From positions 5,971 to 14,118 of the forward strand of contig MEVN01000010.1 of assembly GCA_001772985.1 (NCBI GenBank): a stretch of DNA of 8,148 nt, in the 5' to 3' direction. The notes under the pieces were generated by a model. That model saw nothing but the letters and a program-made list of their open reading frames with translations. It was not told the DNA's origin and ran no database searches. This document shows positions 7,369 through 8,148 of this stretch, piece by piece; within the stretch, counting starts at the first letter, position 1; the number at the start of each line of letters is the position of its first letter. The DNA is from a candidate division WWE3 bacterium RIFCSPLOWO2_12_FULL_36_10. Its GTDB lineage: Bacteria; Patescibacteriota; WWE3; UBA101185; UBA10185. The translations under genes were made by a program, and so were the position numbers.

Positions 7369-8148
7369 GTGTTTGTAACAATAATCGTACCTGCATACAA
7401 AAAAGAAAAACTAATTTATAAAAATATTAAGAGTATTTATGAAACCATGGTGAAAACCAGATATAGGTTTGAGATTATTGTGGTGGTCGATGGATTTTTA
7501 GACAAAACTTTTGAGAACGCCTCGAAATTTAGAAGAAAAAATGTAAAAGTAATTGGTTATAGAACAAATAGAGGAAAAGGCTTTGCAATAAGGTTTGGAA
7601 TGTATAGAGCTAAGGGCGATTTTATCGCTTTTATTGATGCGGGGATGGAAATTGACGCTAACGGTATTTCCATGATTTTGGAGCATATGATTTGGTATAA
7701 AGCGGACATTATTGTAGGCAGCAAAAGACACCAAGCCTCGAAAGTTAATTATACTATTATGAGAAAGATTTATAGTTGGGGTTATCATTTTGGCGTCAAA
7801 CTACTGTTTCGACTAAAACTTACTGACACCCAGGTTGGACTTAAGGTATTTAGAAGAGAAGTTTTGAAAAAAATACTTCCAAGACTTGTGGTGAAACAGT
7901 TTGCGTTTGATATAGAGCTTTTGGCTGTTGCACATAGGCTTGGTTTCACCAGAATTTACGAAGCGCCAGTTGAAATGCACTTAGATTTTATTGACTCAAG
8001 TTTTCAGAAGTCATTGTTTTTAGATCCTTTAATAAGAAATATACTCCGAGATACTTTAGGCGTTTTTTATAGAATGAAGTTTTTGCAGTATTATGACGAC
8101 AAAAGTAGTAGGAAATGGGTTTATGACACAGAATTGCATATGAAAATA
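7369..8148 (+). CDS. Family 2 glycosyltransferase, Alg5/DPM1-like polyprenyl-phosphate sugar synthase (3' end outside window)
   Basis: The frame is open from a GTG at 7369, directly after an in-frame TAA, to the window end (260 residues so far). The GTG is the only start that keeps the first strand of the fold, VTIIVPAYKK (residues 3-12). The next ATG would remove it. AAGGT lies 8 bases upstream. The GT-A fold motifs appear in order: IIVVVDGFLDKT (36-47), NRGKGFAIRFGM (67-78), FIDAG (88-92), ADIIVGSKR (112-120), TDTQVGLKVFRRE (152-164), FAFDIELL (178-185) and EAPVEM (198-203). The TDTQ-G-K-F and FD-E-LL blocks are characteristic of dolichyl- or polyprenyl-phosphate glucosyl- and mannosyltransferases, which charge the lipid carrier used by GT-C enzymes such as those upstream. 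Two acidic motifs are altered: VVDG replaces the common VDDG, and DAG replaces the DAD form of the metal-binding DxD. No membrane span is visible in the portion present. Sugar specificity cannot be read. Confidence 0.87.
   Translation, partial: MFVTIIVPAYKKEKLIYKNIKSIYETMVKTRYRFEIIVVVDGFLDKTFENASKFRRKNVKVIGYRTNRGKGFAIRFGMYRAKGDFIAFIDAGMEIDANGISMILEHMIWYKADIIVGSKRHQASKVNYTIMRKIYSWGYHFGVKLLFRLKLTDTQVGLKVFRREVLKKILPRLVVKQFAFDIELLAVAHRLGFTRIYEAPVEMHLDFIDSSFQKSLFLDPLIRNILRDTLGVFYRMKFLQYYDDKSSRKWVYDTELHMKI

Noticed and set aside
7498..7788. Minus-strand open frame of 96 codons
   Set aside because: It lies entirely within the GT2 coding region, whose protein shows continuous family motifs. The reverse frame has no recognisable motif or ribosome binding site.

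Overview
The window is AT-rich (by eye about 30-35% G+C) and tightly packed. All seven genes lie on the + strand, four consecutive junctions overlap by 8-23 bases, and the largest gap is 37 bases. This packing, the gene types and one GC-rich palindromic unit in AT-rich DNA suggest an uncultivated bacterium of the Candidate Phyla Radiation (Patescibacteria), perhaps a Microgenomates-type lineage. No rRNA or marker gene is present, so this placement is an inference. TGA ends two of the genes just inside the start of the next, so UGA is read as stop. That argues against the recoded Gracilibacteria and SR1 groups.

Layout: (1) 2-472, the C-terminal part of a multi-span membrane protein, probably a Wzx/MATE-like flippase that began upstream. 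(2) 465-1397, a flippase-like protein of the lysylphosphatidylglycerol-synthase transmembrane family. (3-5) 1375-2910, 2894-4381 and 4368-6017, three consecutive GT-C (family 39-like) integral-membrane glycosyltransferases. The first and third are paralogues and the middle one belongs to a more ordinary GT39 branch. (6) 6042-7331, a complete Wzx-like oligosaccharide flippase whose last residues are encoded by a GC-rich palindromic repeat. (7) 7369-8148, an Alg5/DPM1-like family 2 glycosyltransferase with a GTG start, cut by the window end.

The genes fit one pathway. The GT2 enzyme would load a sugar onto polyprenyl phosphate on the cytoplasmic side. Flippase-type proteins would move lipid-linked sugars or oligosaccharides across the membrane. 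The GT-C enzymes would use the polyprenyl-phosphate sugars outside the membrane to extend a surface glycan or glycosylate exported proteins. This is best described as a cell-surface glycan or protein-glycosylation locus. It is a recognisable type of system, and I see no sign of a wholly new class. The points most worth checking are the repeat-coded flippase tail, the altered acidic motifs in the GT2 enzyme and two of the GT-C enzymes, and the unidentified acceptor.

No promoter, intrinsic terminator, tRNA, CRISPR array, insertion sequence or riboswitch is visible. No stretch above 300 bases lacks a gene. The window appears to be the interior of a longer transcription unit.
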